Shown: positions 14,097 through 26,302, counted from the stretch's first letter. The stretch is 47,304 nt of DNA from Crossiella sp. SN42 (GCF_023897065.1 NZ_JAMHIV010000052.1:1-47304); one strand, 5' to 3'. Made by a program: numbers and translations. The notes: generated by a model from the sequence alone, not told the origin.

Positions 14097-16595
14097 GTGA
14101 CCGCGGATGATCAGCGACCCAGCCCATCGGCGATCCGGCGTGCGCTTCGGCGGGCCCGGGACGGTGTCAGCCTGGACGCGGCGGAGGCGGCCGTGTTGCT
14201 GGCCGCGCGGGATGAGGAGTTCGAGCAGCTGCTGGCCGCGGCGGCCACGGTGCGGGACGCGCACCTGCGGGCCGAGGGTCGGGAGGGCCTGGTCACCTAC
14301 AGCCGCAAGGTGTTCATCCCGCTGACCCGGTTGTGCCGGGACCGCTGCCACTACTGCACCTTCGTCACCGTGCCGCACCGCGTGCCCGGCGCCTACCTGG
14401 AACGCGACGAGGTGCTGGAGATCGCCCGCCAGGGCGCGGCGATGGGCTGCAAGGAAGCGCTTTTCACCCTCGGGGACCGGCCGGAGGAGCGCTGGCCGCA
14501 GGCCAAGGAGTGGCTGGACGAGCGGGGCTATTCCTCCACCGTGGAATACCTGCGGGCCTGTGCGATCGCGGTGCTGGAGGAGACCGGGCTGCTGCCGCAC
14601 CTCAACCCCGGCGTGCTCAGCTGGGAGGAGCTGCAGCGGCTCAAGCCGGTGGCGCCGAGCATGGGCATGATGCTGGAGACCACCGCGACCCGGCTGTGGA
14701 GCGAGCCGGGCGGTCCGCACTACGGCTCGCCGGACAAGGAACCCGCGGTCCGGCTGCGTTCGATCACCGACGCCGGCCGGGTCGGCGTGCCGTTCACCAC
14801 CGGCATCCTGATCGGCATCGGCGAGAACCTCACCGAGCGCGCCGAGTCGCTGCTCGCGATTCGCCAGATCGCCCGCCAGTACGGGCACATCCAGGAAGTC
14901 ATTGTGCAGAACTTCCTGGCCAAGCCGGGCACCGCGATGATGCACGCGCCCGACGCCGACCTGCGCGAACTGGCCGCCACGGTCGCGGTCGCCCGGCTGC
15001 TGATGCCCTCGGGGGTGAGCGTGCAGGCGCCGCCGAACCTGGTCGGCAACGAGCACCTGCTGATGCTGCGCGCCGGTATCGACGACTGGGGCGGGGTGTC
15101 GCCGCTGACCGCCGACCACGTCAACCCGGAGAAGCCCTGGCCGCAGATCGACTCGCTCGCCGCGACCACCGCCGAAGCCGGGTTCACGCTGGTGGAGCGG
15201 CTGACCGCGTACCCGAAGTTCGTCCGCCAGGGCCAGCCTTGGTTCGACGTCCGGGTGCTGCCGCACCTGAGCGCGCTGGCCCAGCCGGACGGCCTGGCCG
15301 ACATGGCCGCGCCCGTGGTCGGCCGGGAGTGGCAGGAGCCGGACGGCGGGCTGGCCGGGACCGGCCGGGTCGACCTGCACACCAGCATCGACACCGAGGG
15401 CCGCACCGGCGACCGCCGCGGCGACTTCGACAGCGTCTACGGCGACTGGGACGAGCTGCGCGCCCAGGCCGGGGGAGCGGTCTCGCCGGAGCGGCTGGAC
15501 GAGGACGTGCGGGCCGGGTTGCGGCTGGCCGAGTCCGACCCGGCCGCGCTGCTTGAGGAGCGCAACGCGGCCGCCGCGCTGGCCCTGTTCACCGCCGACG
15601 GCCCCGCGCTGGAGGCGATGACCAGGCTGGCCGACCAGCTGCGCGCGGACGTGGTCGGCGCGGACGTCACCTACGTGGTCAACCGCAACATCAACTTCTC
15701 CAACGTCTGCTACGTCGGCTGCCGGTTCTGCGCCTTCGCCCAGCGGGAGCGGGACGCCGACGCCTACCGGCTGTCCCCGGAACAGGTCGCCGACCGGGCC
15801 GAGGAGGCCTGGAACGAGGGCGCCACCGAGGTCTGCATGCAGGGCGGCATCGACCCGGAGATCCCGGTCACCGGCTACGCCGACCTGGTGCGCGCGATCA
15901 AGGCGCGGGTGCCGGGCATGCACGTGCACGCGTTCAGCCCGATGGAGATCGTCAGCGGCGCGACCAAGGCCGGGGTCAGCGTCACCGAGTGGCTGACCGA
16001 GCTGCGCGACGCCGGGCTGGACACCATCCCCGGCACCGCGGCGGAGATCCTGGACGACGAGGTCCGCTGGGTGCTGACCAAGGGCAAGCTGCCCACCGCC
16101 ACCTGGCTGGAGGTGGTCGGCACCGCACACAAGCTGGGCATCCGCTCCAGCTCCACGATGATGTACGGCCACGTCGACCACCCCGGCCACTGGCTCGGCC
16201 ACCTGCGCACGCTGGCCAGGCTGCAGGACGAGACCGGCGGCTTCACCGAGTTCGTGCCGCTGCCCTTCGTGCACCGCAACGCGCCGATCTACCTCGCCGG
16301 GGTGGCCAGGCCCGGCCCGACCCGGCGGGACAACCGGGCGGTGCACGCGATGGCGCGGCTGGCCCTGCACGGCCGGATCCCCAACATCCAGTGCTCCTGG
16401 GTCAAGCTCGGCGACGAGGGCACCGCGGACGTGCTCACCGGTGGCGCGAACGACCTCGGCGGCACGCTGATGGAGGAGACGATCAGCCGTATGGCCGGGT
16501 CAGAGCACGGTTCGGCGCGCACTGTCCAGCAGCTTCACTCGATCGCGGCCGCGGTGCACCGGCCCGCGCGACAGCGCACTACCACGTATGCCTAG
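14097..16595 (+). CDS. fbiC: FO synthase, bifunctional CofG-CofH
   Basis: An 832-residue fusion of two radical SAM enzymes that makes 7,8-didemethyl-8-hydroxy-5-deazariboflavin (FO), the chromophore of coenzyme F420, from tyrosine and a ribityl-uracil intermediate. The N-terminal CofG half carries C80-x3-C84-x2-C87 ([11 protein letters not shown]); the C-terminal CofH half carries C538-x3-C542-x2-C545 ([10 protein letters not shown]). Both [4Fe-4S] motifs are intact. Linker around residues 420-510 is variable. Length is close to other actinobacterial FbiC proteins. It has its own promoter and a hairpin downstream, so it is probably monocistronic. Presence shows the organism makes F420. Confidence 0.97.
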   Translation: MTADDQRPSPSAIRRALRRARDGVSLDAAEAAVLLAARDEEFEQLLAAAATVRDAHLRAEGREGLVTYSRKVFIPLTRLCRDRCHYCTFVTVPHRVPGAYLERDEVLEIARQGAAMGCKEALFTLGDRPEERWPQAKEWLDERGYSSTVEYLRACAIAVLEETGLLPHLNPGVLSWEELQRLKPVAPSMGMMLETTATRLWSEPGGPHYGSPDKEPAVRLRSITDAGRVGVPFTTGILIGIGENLTERAESLLAIRQIARQYGHIQEVIVQNFLAKPGTAMMHAPDADLRELAATVAVARLLMPSGVSVQAPPNLVGNEHLLMLRAGIDDWGGVSPLTADHVNPEKPWPQIDSLAATTAEAGFTLVERLTAYPKFVRQGQPWFDVRVLPHLSALAQPDGLADMAAPVVGREWQEPDGGLAGTGRVDLHTSIDTEGRTGDRRGDFDSVYGDWDELRAQAGGAVSPERLDEDVRAGLRLAESDPAALLEERNAAAALALFTADGPALEAMTRLADQLRADVVGADVTYVVNRNINFSNVCYVGCRFCAFAQRERDADAYRLSPEQVADRAEEAWNEGATEVCMQGGIDPEIPVTGYADLVRAIKARVPGMHVHAFSPMEIVSGATKAGVSVTEWLTELRDAGLDTIPGTAAEILDDEVRWVLTKGKLPTATWLEVVGTAHKLGIRSSSTMMYGHVDHPGHWLGHLRTLARLQDETGGFTEFVPLPFVHRNAPIYLAGVARPGPTRRDNRAVHAMARLALHGRIPNIQCSWVKLGDEGTADVLTGGANDLGGTLMEETISRMAGSEHGSARTVQQLHSIAAAVHRPARQRTTTYA

Positions 16596-16619
16596 GAGTT
16601 GATCAAGTAGCCGGGTGAA

Positions 16620-16641
16620 AGCGGGTTGTCACCAGCCCGCT
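16620..16641 (+). terminator. Terminator hairpin after fbiC
   Basis: AGCGGGTTG-tcac-CAGCCCGCT forms a 9-bp stem with one G.U pair and a 4-nt loop, 25 nt after the fbiC stop. No T-run follows. Confidence 0.5.
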
Positions 16642-16772
16642 ACTCTTCCACCGGTAACGAAGGTGCAACCGGCGGCAAATATGAGCGGGTTGACACGTTC
16701 GGTAGCTTTTCCCCGCAGAACCACAGGTACCCTCACTCGAACGGGTTAAACCGTGCATTGGGAGGAACGCTC

Positions 16773-17027
16773 GTGAGCAGCCGCACCGCTCGTGCCGGTC
16801 AGCGCGTGGTCACCACGCTCGTGGCCGTCCCGGCAACCGGTCTTCTCGCCTCCGGAGTCGCCAGCGCAGGCGAGACCGCCCAGGCGGCCGTCGCCACCGT
16901 CGGCACCACCGGCCTGGTGCCGATCGTCGCGGTGGCCCTCGGCGTCGGCGGCATGGTCGCCGGCGTGGTGCGCGGCCTGCGCGGGCAGACCAAGGTCGAC
17001 CCGGCGAACGAGCGAATCAACCCGTAG
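16773..17027 (+). CDS. Small exported or membrane protein, unknown function
   Basis: An 84-residue protein with a signal-like N-terminus (RTARAGQRVVTTLVAVPATG, then a SGVASAGE cleavage-like site near residue 32) and a second hydrophobic helix (GLVPIVAVALGVGGMVAGVV) followed by a basic stretch VRGLRGQTK. It is therefore either a two-helix membrane protein or a cleaved protein anchored by one helix. The GTG at 16773 follows GGAGG with good spacing, which decides this start over longer reading. A TTGACA hexamer at 16690-16695 may be part of its promoter, though no well-spaced -10 was found. I recognise no family. Confidence 0.7.
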   Translation: MSSRTARAGQRVVTTLVAVPATGLLASGVASAGETAQAAVATVGTTGLVPIVAVALGVGGMVAGVVRGLRGQTKVDPANERINP

Positions 17028-17052
17028 CGCGAACGCCGGTCGCGGCACCTGA

Positions 17053-18096
<1,044 letters not shown>

Positions 18097-18143
18097 CTCC
18101 GCCGCCAGGGTGAGTTGATCAAGCGACGGTGGCTCGCCCCGGT

Positions 18144-18149
18144 TAGCTT
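18144..18149 (+). promoter_or_regulatory. -10 box of leaderless yihY transcript
   Basis: TAGCTT lies 6 nt before the GTG at 18156, with no ribosome-binding site between them. Confidence 0.45.
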
Positions 18150-18155
18150 TCCGGG

Positions 18156-19181
18156 GTGAGCACCGACCAGCCCTCCTGGTTCACCAGGCAGCGTCAGCGA
18201 TTTCCCTGGCTGGACCACCTGATCCGGTCCGCCCTGCGCTACCAGGAGCGCTACGGCGACCACTACGCGGCCGCGATCACCTACTTCAGCGTGCTGTCAC
18301 TGGTGCCGGTGCTCATGGTCGCCTTCGCCGCCGCCGGCCTGGTGCTCTCCGGCAACCTCGAGCTGCTCGAACAGGTCAAGAACGAGCTGGCCGCGGCGGT
18401 GCCGGACAAGGCGCTCAGCGAGACGCTGACCCTGGCGGTGGACCAGGCCATCAAGCAGCGGTACGCGGTCGGCATCACCGGTCTGGCGGTCGCGCTGTAC
18501 TCCGGCATCGGCTGGATGACCAACCTGCGGGACGCGATCACCGCGCAGTGGGGGCAGGCCCGCGAGGACCTGCCGATCGTGCGCACCTACGTGGTCGACT
18601 TCCTCGCCCTGATCACCCTCGGCCTGGCCCTGGTGCTCAGCTTCGGCCTGACCACCGTGGTGCAGGCCTTCGCCGAGGATCTGCTGGAGCTGGTCGGCCT
18701 GCACAACCAGGGCCTGCCCAAGGTGCTGTTCATCGGCCTCGGCCTGCTGCTGTCCGTGGCGGCCAACTGGGGTGTGTTCCTGTGGGTGCTGGCCTGGTTG
18801 CCGCGCAAGCGGGTCACCGTGCGCAGCGCGATCAAGGGCGCGCTGGCCGCGGCCATCGGTTTCGAGCTGCTCAAGCAGGTCGGCGGCATCTACCTGCGCA
18901 GCATCAGCGCCTCGCCGGCGGGCGCGGCCTTCGGTTCGCTGCTGGGCCTGCTGGTCTTCATCTACCTGGTCTCGCGCTTCCTGCTCTTCGTCACCGCCTG
19001 GACCGCCACCGCGCGGGAGAACCGGCAACCCGAGCCGGTCCAGCCGCCGCCGCCCGCGGTGATCCGGCCGGTGGTGGAGGTCCGCAGCGGACCCGCGCCC
19101 CGGCAGACCGCGACCCTGCTGGGCATCGGCGCCGCCGCCGGACTGCTGCTGCGCGCCCTGTTCCGCTCCCGCCGGGACTGA
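18156..19181 (+). CDS. YihY/BrkB family inner membrane protein
   Basis: A 341-residue membrane protein of the YihY/virulence factor BrkB family (once misnamed ribonuclease BN). Features: RYGDHYAAAITYFSVLSLVP leading into the first helix, the amphipathic segment with VGITGLAVALYSGIGWM, a central pair of helices, GALAAAIGFELLKQ, and the last helix SLLGLLVFIYLVSRFLLF. About six membrane segments are visible, then a proline-rich cytoplasmic tail and a final short hydrophobic stretch (LLGIGAAAGLLLRALF). Function of the family is unsettled. It converges on dacA, separated by a strong terminator. Confidence 0.92.
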   Translation: MSTDQPSWFTRQRQRFPWLDHLIRSALRYQERYGDHYAAAITYFSVLSLVPVLMVAFAAAGLVLSGNLELLEQVKNELAAAVPDKALSETLTLAVDQAIKQRYAVGITGLAVALYSGIGWMTNLRDAITAQWGQAREDLPIVRTYVVDFLALITLGLALVLSFGLTTVVQAFAEDLLELVGLHNQGLPKVLFIGLGLLLSVAANWGVFLWVLAWLPRKRVTVRSAIKGALAAAIGFELLKQVGGIYLRSISASPAGAAFGSLLGLLVFIYLVSRFLLFVTAWTATARENRQPEPVQPPPPAVIRPVVEVRSGPAPRQTATLLGIGAAAGLLLRALFRSRRD

Positions 19182-19201
19182 GGCGGAGAGCCCGGAAAAG
19201 C

Positions 19202-19239
19202 ACTGTGCCGCCCTCCCGGCCAGGGGAGGGCGGCACAGT
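19202..19239. terminator. Strong bidirectional terminator
   Basis: A perfect 16-bp stem, ACTGTGCCGCCCTCCC (19202-19217) with its complement at 19224-19239, and a 6-nt loop separates the convergent yihY and dacA genes. Confidence 0.88.
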
Positions 19240-19263
19240 CAGCTCAACGCGTCAGCGGGCCGC

Positions 19264-20595
19264 TCAGACCGCCGCGGCGGCGGCTCTGGCCTTGGCCGCG
19301 GCCTTCGCGCGCTTCTTCCGCACGTACAGGAAGGCGAAGATGAGCACGAACACGCCCGCCGCGATGGTCAGCGGCAGGCCGACCGTGCCGAACGGGGTGA
19401 TCGGCGCGGCCGAGGGGTTCTCCGGCACGTTGATGCCGTTGTTGCCGTCCTGCTTGGCCTGGGCCGCGCCGCCGTCGCCGCTGGACGCGGTCTCCGCGGG
19501 CGCCCGCTCCACCAGCTGGCCGATCGGCTCGGTCGAGGGCTTCAGGCTGAAGCCGTACTCCAGCAGCTTGGCCGCCTGCTGGTAGGGCGCCATGTTCGTC
19601 GCCTTCTCCGCCCTGATCAAGACCGCGACCAGGCGACGGCCGCTCTTCTCCGCGGCGCCGATGAAGGTGTGCCTGGCGTCGTCGGTGAAGCCGGTCTTGC
19701 CGCCGATCGCGCCGGCGTAGGCGGTCAGCAGCTGGTTGTCGTTGTTCACCCGGAACGCCGGCTTGCCCGCGAAGCCGGGGAAGTTCATCGACTTGGTGGC
19801 GACCGCCTTGGCGAACTCGGGGTTCTTCAGCGCGGCCTTGAAGATGACCGCCTGGTCGTAGGCCGAGGTGGACATGCCGGGGCCGTCCAGGCCGGACGGG
19901 GTGGCCGCGCGGGTGTCCAGCGCGCCCAGCTGGCGGGCCAGCTGGTTCATCTTGCGCACCGTCTCCTCCACGCCGCCGAGCTTGCGGGAGAGCGCGTGCG
20001 CGGCGTCGTTGCCGGAGTCCAACATCATGCCGGTGATCAGGTCCTTGACGGTGTACTTGCCACCGACCCCGATCCCGACCTTGCTGCCCTCCTGCTCGGT
20101 GTCGGACTTCTCGCCGGTGATCACCGTCGAGGGGTCCAGCTCCTTCAGGGCGACCAGCGCGGTCAGCACCTTGATGATGGAGGCCGGGCGGTGCCGGGCG
20201 TGCGGGTCCTTGGCCGCGATGACCGCACCCGAGTTCAGGTCGGCGATCAGCCAGGACTGGGCGTTGACGAGGTTCAGCCCTGGCGGGGCGGCCACGCCGT
20301 TGGGCGGGATCACCCCGCACTCGTACAGGCGGGGGCCGCCGACCGGCTTGGCCGGCACCGGCAGCGGGCCGGGCGCGGTCTTGCCGGGTTTGGGCTGCTC
20401 GGACATGTCCACCGCGGGCGGCGGGACACTGCGGTCCGGGCAGGAGGCAGCCTGGCTGGACGAGGTCGGCGACGTGTTGCCCGGGGTCTTCGACGGCTGG
20501 GCCTGCACGACCGGAGCGCTCAGCACCGCGGCAGCCAGCAGCGCGCAGACAGAGGCGACCAGCGCCGTTGCGGGGCGGTGGGCGGTAGAAGGCAC
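19264..20595 (-). CDS. dacA: D-alanyl-D-alanine carboxypeptidase (S11, PBP5-like)
   Basis: A 443-residue penicillin-binding protein that trims the terminal D-Ala of peptidoglycan pentapeptides outside the membrane. A signal peptide spans about residues 1-32, then a proline-rich linker. Catalytic motifs are S139-I-I-K142, S194-G-N196 and K300-T-G302. A C-terminal helix (TIAAGVFVLIFAFLYV) with a KKRAKAAAKARA tail anchors it. Length and order agree with the S11 family in actinobacteria. It is divergent from the SCO4848-family gene. Confidence 0.95.
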   Translation of the reverse strand: MPSTAHRPATALVASVCALLAAAVLSAPVVQAQPSKTPGNTSPTSSSQAASCPDRSVPPPAVDMSEQPKPGKTAPGPLPVPAKPVGGPRLYECGVIPPNGVAAPPGLNLVNAQSWLIADLNSGAVIAAKDPHARHRPASIIKVLTALVALKELDPSTVITGEKSDTEQEGSKVGIGVGGKYTVKDLITGMMLDSGNDAAHALSRKLGGVEETVRKMNQLARQLGALDTRAATPSGLDGPGMSTSAYDQAVIFKAALKNPEFAKAVATKSMNFPGFAGKPAFRVNNDNQLLTAYAGAIGGKTGFTDDARHTFIGAAEKSGRRLVAVLIRAEKATNMAPYQQAAKLLEYGFSLKPSTEPIGQLVERAPAETASSGDGGAAQAKQDGNNGINVPENPSAAPITPFGTVGLPLTIAAGVFVLIFAFLYVRKKRAKAAAKARAAAAAV

Positions 20596-20642
20596 AAGGG
20601 CAGGCTAGCCACCCCAGCCCGGGAACGGTATTCGGCCCACCG

Positions 20643-20648
20643 GATACT
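20643..20648 (+). promoter_or_regulatory. -10 box of the SCO4848-family gene
   Basis: GATACT lies 6 nt before the GTG at 20655, consistent with a leaderless transcript and favouring that start over the GTG at 20652. Confidence 0.45.
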
Positions 20649-20654
20649 GCGGTG

Positions 20655-20900
20655 GTGACGCTGTCCCGCCGTGCCTCGCTGTTCCTGTTGGCCTTCGCCG
20701 TCTGGACCTGGTGGATCTGGCCGACGTTCCTGGTGAACATCTCCCGGGACGCTCGTTCCTGGGCGCCGGACGGCTCACCGACCGGCTTCTTCACCGTGCA
20801 CCTGGTGCTGGTCGTCACGTCCCTGGTGCTCGGAACTGTGATCGGTGTCATGGGCTGGCGCGGGTTCCGTGCCATACGTAGGCAGACTACGGCATCCTGA
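20655..20900 (+). CDS. SCO4848-family small membrane protein
   Basis: An 81-residue protein with two membrane helices. LSRRASLFLLAFAVWTWWIW, TFLVNI, FFTVHLVLVVTSLVLGTVIG and GWRGFR match the actinobacterial SCO4848 family, which in Streptomyces sits next to a D,D-carboxypeptidase gene as it does here. The function is unknown; the conserved neighbourhood hints at a cell-envelope role. The start at GTG 20655 is one codon shorter than an alternative GTG at 20652. Confidence 0.85.
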   Translation: MTLSRRASLFLLAFAVWTWWIWPTFLVNISRDARSWAPDGSPTGFFTVHLVLVVTSLVLGTVIGVMGWRGFRAIRRQTTAS

Positions 20901-20943
20901 TCTGAAGAACTGCTGAATTCGTCCCACCACGAAGGAGACCGCC

Positions 20944-21291
20944 GTGGAGTTCGTGCGGCTTGTCCTGGTTTTCCTGCACCTGCTCGGCATGGCCATGCTG
21001 GTCGGGATGATCCTGCTCCAGCTCAAGACCGCCAAGGACGGCCCGCTGAACAAGGGCTGGCTGCACGGCGTGCTGCTGCAGCTGGTCACCGGCGTCGCCC
21101 TGGTCGGCATCCAGTACCCGCTCGGCCGGGACGTGGACAACATCAAGATCGGCGTGAAGCTGCTGGTGCTGATCGTCATCGGCGCGCTGGTCGCGGCGAA
21201 CCTGAGCAAGCAGAAGATCGCTAGCTGGATGGTGCCGACGCTGGCGGCGCTGACCGTGCTGAACGTGGGTGTCGCGGTCTTCTGGCGGTGA
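20944..21291 (+). CDS. Four-helix integral membrane protein, unknown function
   Basis: A 115-residue protein with four hydrophobic segments (LVLVFLHLLGMAMLVGMILL, WLHGVLLQLVTGVALVGI, IGVKLLVLIVIGALVAANL, MVPTLAALTVLNVGVAVFW). A histidine in the first helix (FLHLLG) is kept in a pattern also seen in small haem-binding or CopD-like membrane proteins, but that is speculation. GAAGGAGA precedes the GTG start with ideal spacing. It converges on sdhB, with a terminator between. No family is recognised with certainty. Confidence 0.8.
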   Translation: MEFVRLVLVFLHLLGMAMLVGMILLQLKTAKDGPLNKGWLHGVLLQLVTGVALVGIQYPLGRDVDNIKIGVKLLVLIVIGALVAANLSKQKIASWMVPTLAALTVLNVGVAVFWR

Positions 21292-21308
21292 CCCGGCCCT
21301 GAAACGAA

Positions 21309-21341
21309 GAGAACCGGCGTGCGGATCGCACGCCGGTTCTC
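21309..21341. terminator. Bidirectional terminator between the membrane gene and sdhB
   Basis: GAGAACCGGCGTGCG (21309-21323) pairs perfectly with 21327-21341 across a 3-nt loop. Confidence 0.88.
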
Positions 21342-21357
21342 GTTCAGCTGGGTGAGC

Positions 21358-22139
21358 TCAGCGGCGGAACAGCAGCGCTCGCTTCACTTCCTGGATCGCC
21401 TTGGTGACCTGGATGCCACGCGGGCAGGCGTCGGTGCAGTTGAACGTGGTGCGGCAGCGCCAGACGCCGTCGACGTCGTTGAGGATGTCCAGGCGCTCCT
21501 CGGCGGCCTCGTCCCGGCTGTCGAAGATGAACCGGTGCGCGTTCACGATCGCGGCCGGGCCGAAGTAGGAGCCCTCCACCCAGTACACCGGGCAGCTGGT
21601 GGTGCAGCAGGCGCACAGGATGCACTTGGTGGTGTCGTCGAAGCGCTCGCGGTCGGCCGCGGACTGGATGCGCTCCTTGGTCGGGTCCTGGCCGTAGTTG
21701 ATCAGGTACGGCTTGACCGCGCGGAAGGCCTCGAAGAAGGGCTCCATGTCCACCAGGAGGTCCTTGTGGACGGGCAGGCCCTTGATCGGCTCCAGGGTGA
21801 TCGTGGTCGGCTTGCCCTTCTTCGCCATCAGGTCCTTGACCAGGACCTTGCAGGCCAGCCGGTTCACGCCGTTGATCCGCATCGCGTCCGAGCCGCACAC
21901 GCCGTGCGCGCAGGAGCGGCGGAAGGTCAGCGACCCGTCCACGTACCACTTGATGTAGTGCATCAGGTTGAGCACTCGATCGGTGGGCAGCGCGGGCACC
22001 GAGAAGGACTCCCAGCGCGGCTCCGCGTCGGTCTCCGGGGTGAACCGGCGGATCCGGACGGTGACGAGCGTGGACCCCTCGGGGGCGGGGGGAAGGGCGC
22101 CGCGGGAACCAGCCGCGGGGGCCTCAGCAGTCGCGGTCA

Positions 22140-22140
<1 letters not shown>
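21358..22140 (-). CDS. sdhB: Succinate dehydrogenase iron-sulfur subunit
   Basis: A 260-residue subunit that passes electrons from the flavin to the quinone site of complex II on the inner face of the membrane. The [2Fe-2S] region is C77, C82, D85, C97 (SCAHGVCGSDAM), with Asp in place of the third Cys as in E. coli SdhB. The [4Fe-4S] and [3Fe-4S] ligands are C173, C176, C179 and C183 in CILCACCTTSCPVYW, plus C229, C235 and C239 (FNCTDACPRG). The ATG overlaps the sdhA stop (ATGA), so translation is coupled. Last gene of sdhCDAB. Confidence 0.97.
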
Positions 22141-23891
<1,751 letters not shown>

Positions 23892-23905
23892 GGTGGGAGC
23901 CTCGC

Positions 23906-24331
23906 TCAGCCGAAGTTCGGGGTGAAGGTGAAGATCACGAACGTGCCGAGCGCGACTGTCAGGATCACGGACACGTACAGCAGCATGGTCAGCCAGAAGC
24001 GGGTGCTGTCCTTGCGCGAGTAGTCGTTGATGATCGTGCGCATGCCGTTGCCGCCGTGCAGCATGGCCAGCCACAGCATGGACAGGTCCCAGAACTGCCA
24101 GAACGGCGAGGCCCAGCGGCCGGCCACGAAGGCGAAGTTGACCTTGTGCACACCGCCGTCCAGGAACAGCATGATCAGCAGGTGGCCGAGCACCAGGAAC
24201 ACCAGCACCAGGCCGGACAGTCGCATGAACAGCCAGCTGGCCAGCTCGAAGTTGCTCCGGCGGGCCTGCTTGCGGCGCGGGTGCCGCGGCGGGGCCAGGT
24301 CGGGGGCGGACAGGCTCATGTCAGCGCTCAT
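23906..24331 (-). CDS. sdhD: Succinate dehydrogenase membrane anchor subunit
   Basis: A 141-residue anchor with three membrane helices (for instance LVLVFLVLGHLLIMLF with His50 as a likely haem b or quinone-site residue, and FWQFWDLSMLWLAMLHGGNG). It holds the SdhA-SdhB dimer on the membrane with SdhC. A basic, proline-rich N-terminus (PPRHPRRKQARRS) precedes the first helix. One nucleotide separates it from sdhC. Another ATG four codons downstream (MSLSAPD) is an equally possible start. Confidence 0.92.
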   Translation of the reverse strand: MSADMSLSAPDLAPPRHPRRKQARRSNFELASWLFMRLSGLVLVFLVLGHLLIMLFLDGGVHKVNFAFVAGRWASPFWQFWDLSMLWLAMLHGGNGMRTIINDYSRKDSTRFWLTMLLYVSVILTVALGTFVIFTFTPNFG

Positions 24332-24332
24332 C

Positions 24333-24758
24333 TCACATCCCGCCCATCAGCATGCTGTAGGCCTTGGCCAGCAGGTGGTAGGAGCCCGGGATCATCAGCG
24401 CGGCCCAGATGACCAGCACGGTCCACATCATCGGGCGCTGGTAGCGCGGGCCCTTGCCCCAGAAGTCGACCAGCATGACCCGGATGCCGTTGAGCGCGTG
24501 GAAGAGCACCGCGGCGACCAGGCCCAGCTCGAACAGGACGAAGAACGGTTCCTTGTAGGTCGCGATGACCTTGTCGTACGCCTCCGGCGACACCCGCACC
24601 AGCGCGGTGTCCAGGACGTGCACGAACAGGAAGAAGAACGTGAGCACCCCGGTGATCCGGTGGGCGACCCACGACCACATCCCCAGGTCTCCCCGGTACA
24701 GCTTCCCACCGCCGCGGGAACCCCGCTGCTGGGTTGCCGCGGCCTCAGTGCTGGCCAT
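24333..24758 (-). CDS. sdhC: Succinate dehydrogenase cytochrome b556 subunit
   Basis: A 141-residue three-helix anchor with the SdhC pattern: SWVAHRITGVLTFFFLFVHV in helix 1 (His33-Arg34 motif) and LFHALNGIRVMLVDFW in helix 2, where His87 is the expected haem b ligand. It forms the quinone site with SdhD. It is the first gene of the operon sdhCDAB, all on the minus strand and tightly packed. A possible promoter lies upstream with TAGCAT (minus strand, 24833-24838) but no convincing -35. Confidence 0.93.
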   Translation of the reverse strand: MASTEAAATQQRGSRGGGKLYRGDLGMWSWVAHRITGVLTFFFLFVHVLDTALVRVSPEAYDKVIATYKEPFFVLFELGLVAAVLFHALNGIRVMLVDFWGKGPRYQRPMMWTVLVIWAALMIPGSYHLLAKAYSMLMGGM

Positions 24759-25143
24759 GGTGGACGGCCTCCAACGTCATTGCTGGATCTCTGGCTACCG
24801 GTGTTCGGGTACCGGGGGCCTTGACCCACGGGATGCTAGCCGTGTAGGCGCTGCACGACCCACTTGGCGTAGCCCGCTGTGATCGACGAGACAGCCTGAT
24901 GGGGGGAGTCGCGCGCACGTCGCAACGCGCGCGTAACTCGCGCGCGCGAACTCTCGGCGCGAACGGGGCGGCCTGTGGATGGAGCGCCCAACAATTCGGT
25001 CACGTCGGGCAGACTGCCTGCGGAGGGCGCCATACCGGCGGGTACGGTTCGGCGTTTGTAAGACGCCCCTGTCGATGGAGCCGGGGGTTGTGTCGGGCAG
25101 TCGCGAGGCTGTTCGGCGAGGCCATGTGAAGGAGACGAGAGCC
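24759..25143. other. Divergent intergenic region, sdhC to BMP lipoprotein gene
   Basis: About 385 bp with no gene. Around 24908-24960 is an unusual run of alternating CG with three spaced GCGCGC/CGCGCG blocks separated by AAC/TAACT. A TAGCAT box for sdhC (minus strand) is the only promoter-like element noted there; the promoter of the lipoprotein gene could not be assigned. Confidence 0.5.
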
Positions 25144-26289
25144 GTGCGTCGGATGCGAAACGCCGCGGTGGCCGCGGTCGCGATCACCAGCGTCCTGTCG
25201 CTGGTCGCGTGCGCGAAGGACAGCGGACCGGGCGGCGCCCCTGGGGGCAACGCCACGGGCAACGGGTGCGAGAAGGCGGCCCCGCCCGCTGCCCCGGCCG
25301 GGTCCACCAGCAGCAGCACGACCGGGACCAAGCCCGACGCCAAGGCGCTCAAGGTCGGCCTGACCTTCGACATCGGCGGCCGGGGCGACGCGTCGTTCAA
25401 CGACGCCGCCGCCGCGGGTGTCGACCGCGCGATCGCCGAGCTTGGCCTGCAGAAGAGCAACGTCAAGGAGGCCTCGGCCGCCGCGGGCGACACCGAGGAC
25501 GTCAAGTCCAGCCGCCTGCGCCAGCTGGCCAGCGAGGGCTACAACCCGGTCATCGCGATCGGCTTCGCCTACGCCGACGCGCTCAAGGTGGTCGCCGCGC
25601 AGTTCCCGAACACCCGCTTCGCCATCGTGGACGCGGGCGTGGAGGGCGCGAAGAACGTCACCCCGCTGCTCTTCGCCGAGGAGCAGGGCTCCTTCCTGGC
25701 CGGCGTGATCGCCGCCTACAAGAGCAAGAAGTGCTCGGTCGGCTTCGTCGGCGGCGTGAACGTGCCGCTGATCCAGAAGTTCGAGGCCGGCTTCTACCAG
25801 GGCGCCAAGGCCGCCGCGCCGAACATCAAGGTCGAGAAGAAGTACCTCACCCCGGCGGGTGACCTCTCCGGCTTCAACGACCCGAACAAGGGCAAGGTCG
25901 CCTCGGACGGTCTGATCGACGGCGGCGCGGACGTGCTCTACCAGGCCGCGGGCGGCTCCGGTAAGGGCGTGTTCAGCGCGGCCAAGTCCCGGGGCGCGCT
26001 GGCCATCGGGGTGGACTCCGACCAGTACAAGCAGACCACCGTCGCGGACTCCAAGGACATCATCATCTCCTCGGTGCTCAAGCGGGTCGACGTGGCCGTC
26101 TACGACTACATCGCCGCCTCCGCCAAGAACGACCTGACCACCCTGCCGAAGGTCTTCGACCTGAGCGTGGACGGCGTCGGCTACTCCATCAGCGGCGGCA
26201 AGATCGACGACATCAAGGGCACGCTGGACGCCTACAAGGCCGCGATCGTGTCCGGTCAGATCAAGGTCTCGGACAAGCCGAGCAGCTGA
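25144..26289 (+). CDS. BMP-family nucleoside-binding lipoprotein of an ABC importer
   Basis: A 381-residue solute-binding protein. The N-terminus is a lipoprotein signal with lipobox LVAC and acylated Cys23, followed by a Gly/Ser/Pro-rich linker. The BMP (PnrA/TmpC-like) domain starts at KVGLTFDIGGRGDASFND, a hallmark with the conserved Asp/Asn nucleoside-site residues, and continues with AIGFAYADALK, VDAGVEG, EEQGSFLAGVIAA, VGFVGGVNVPLIQKFEAGF and GVDSDQY. Members bind purine or pyrimidine nucleosides. The downstream ATPase and two permeases plus cdd and deoA support nucleoside uptake. GTG 25144 is chosen for GAAGGAGA upstream; a further ATG at 25153 is possible. Confidence 0.93.
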   Translation: MRRMRNAAVAAVAITSVLSLVACAKDSGPGGAPGGNATGNGCEKAAPPAAPAGSTSSSTTGTKPDAKALKVGLTFDIGGRGDASFNDAAAAGVDRAIAELGLQKSNVKEASAAAGDTEDVKSSRLRQLASEGYNPVIAIGFAYADALKVVAAQFPNTRFAIVDAGVEGAKNVTPLLFAEEQGSFLAGVIAAYKSKKCSVGFVGGVNVPLIQKFEAGFYQGAKAAAPNIKVEKKYLTPAGDLSGFNDPNKGKVASDGLIDGGADVLYQAAGGSGKGVFSAAKSRGALAIGVDSDQYKQTTVADSKDIIISSVLKRVDVAVYDYIAASAKNDLTTLPKVFDLSVDGVGYSISGGKIDDIKGTLDAYKAAIVSGQIKVSDKPSS

Positions 26290-26302
26290 GCAAGCAACAA
26301 CA

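Noticed and set aside
13932-16370. An 812-residue minus-strand frame opposite fbiC
   Set aside because: Low-complexity Arg/Gly/Ala/Val composition with no domain; fbiC on the plus strand is unambiguous.
21880-21920. Asp instead of Cys in the SdhB [2Fe-2S] motif looked like a lost ligand
   Set aside because: The same Asp occurs in E. coli SdhB, so it is a normal variant.
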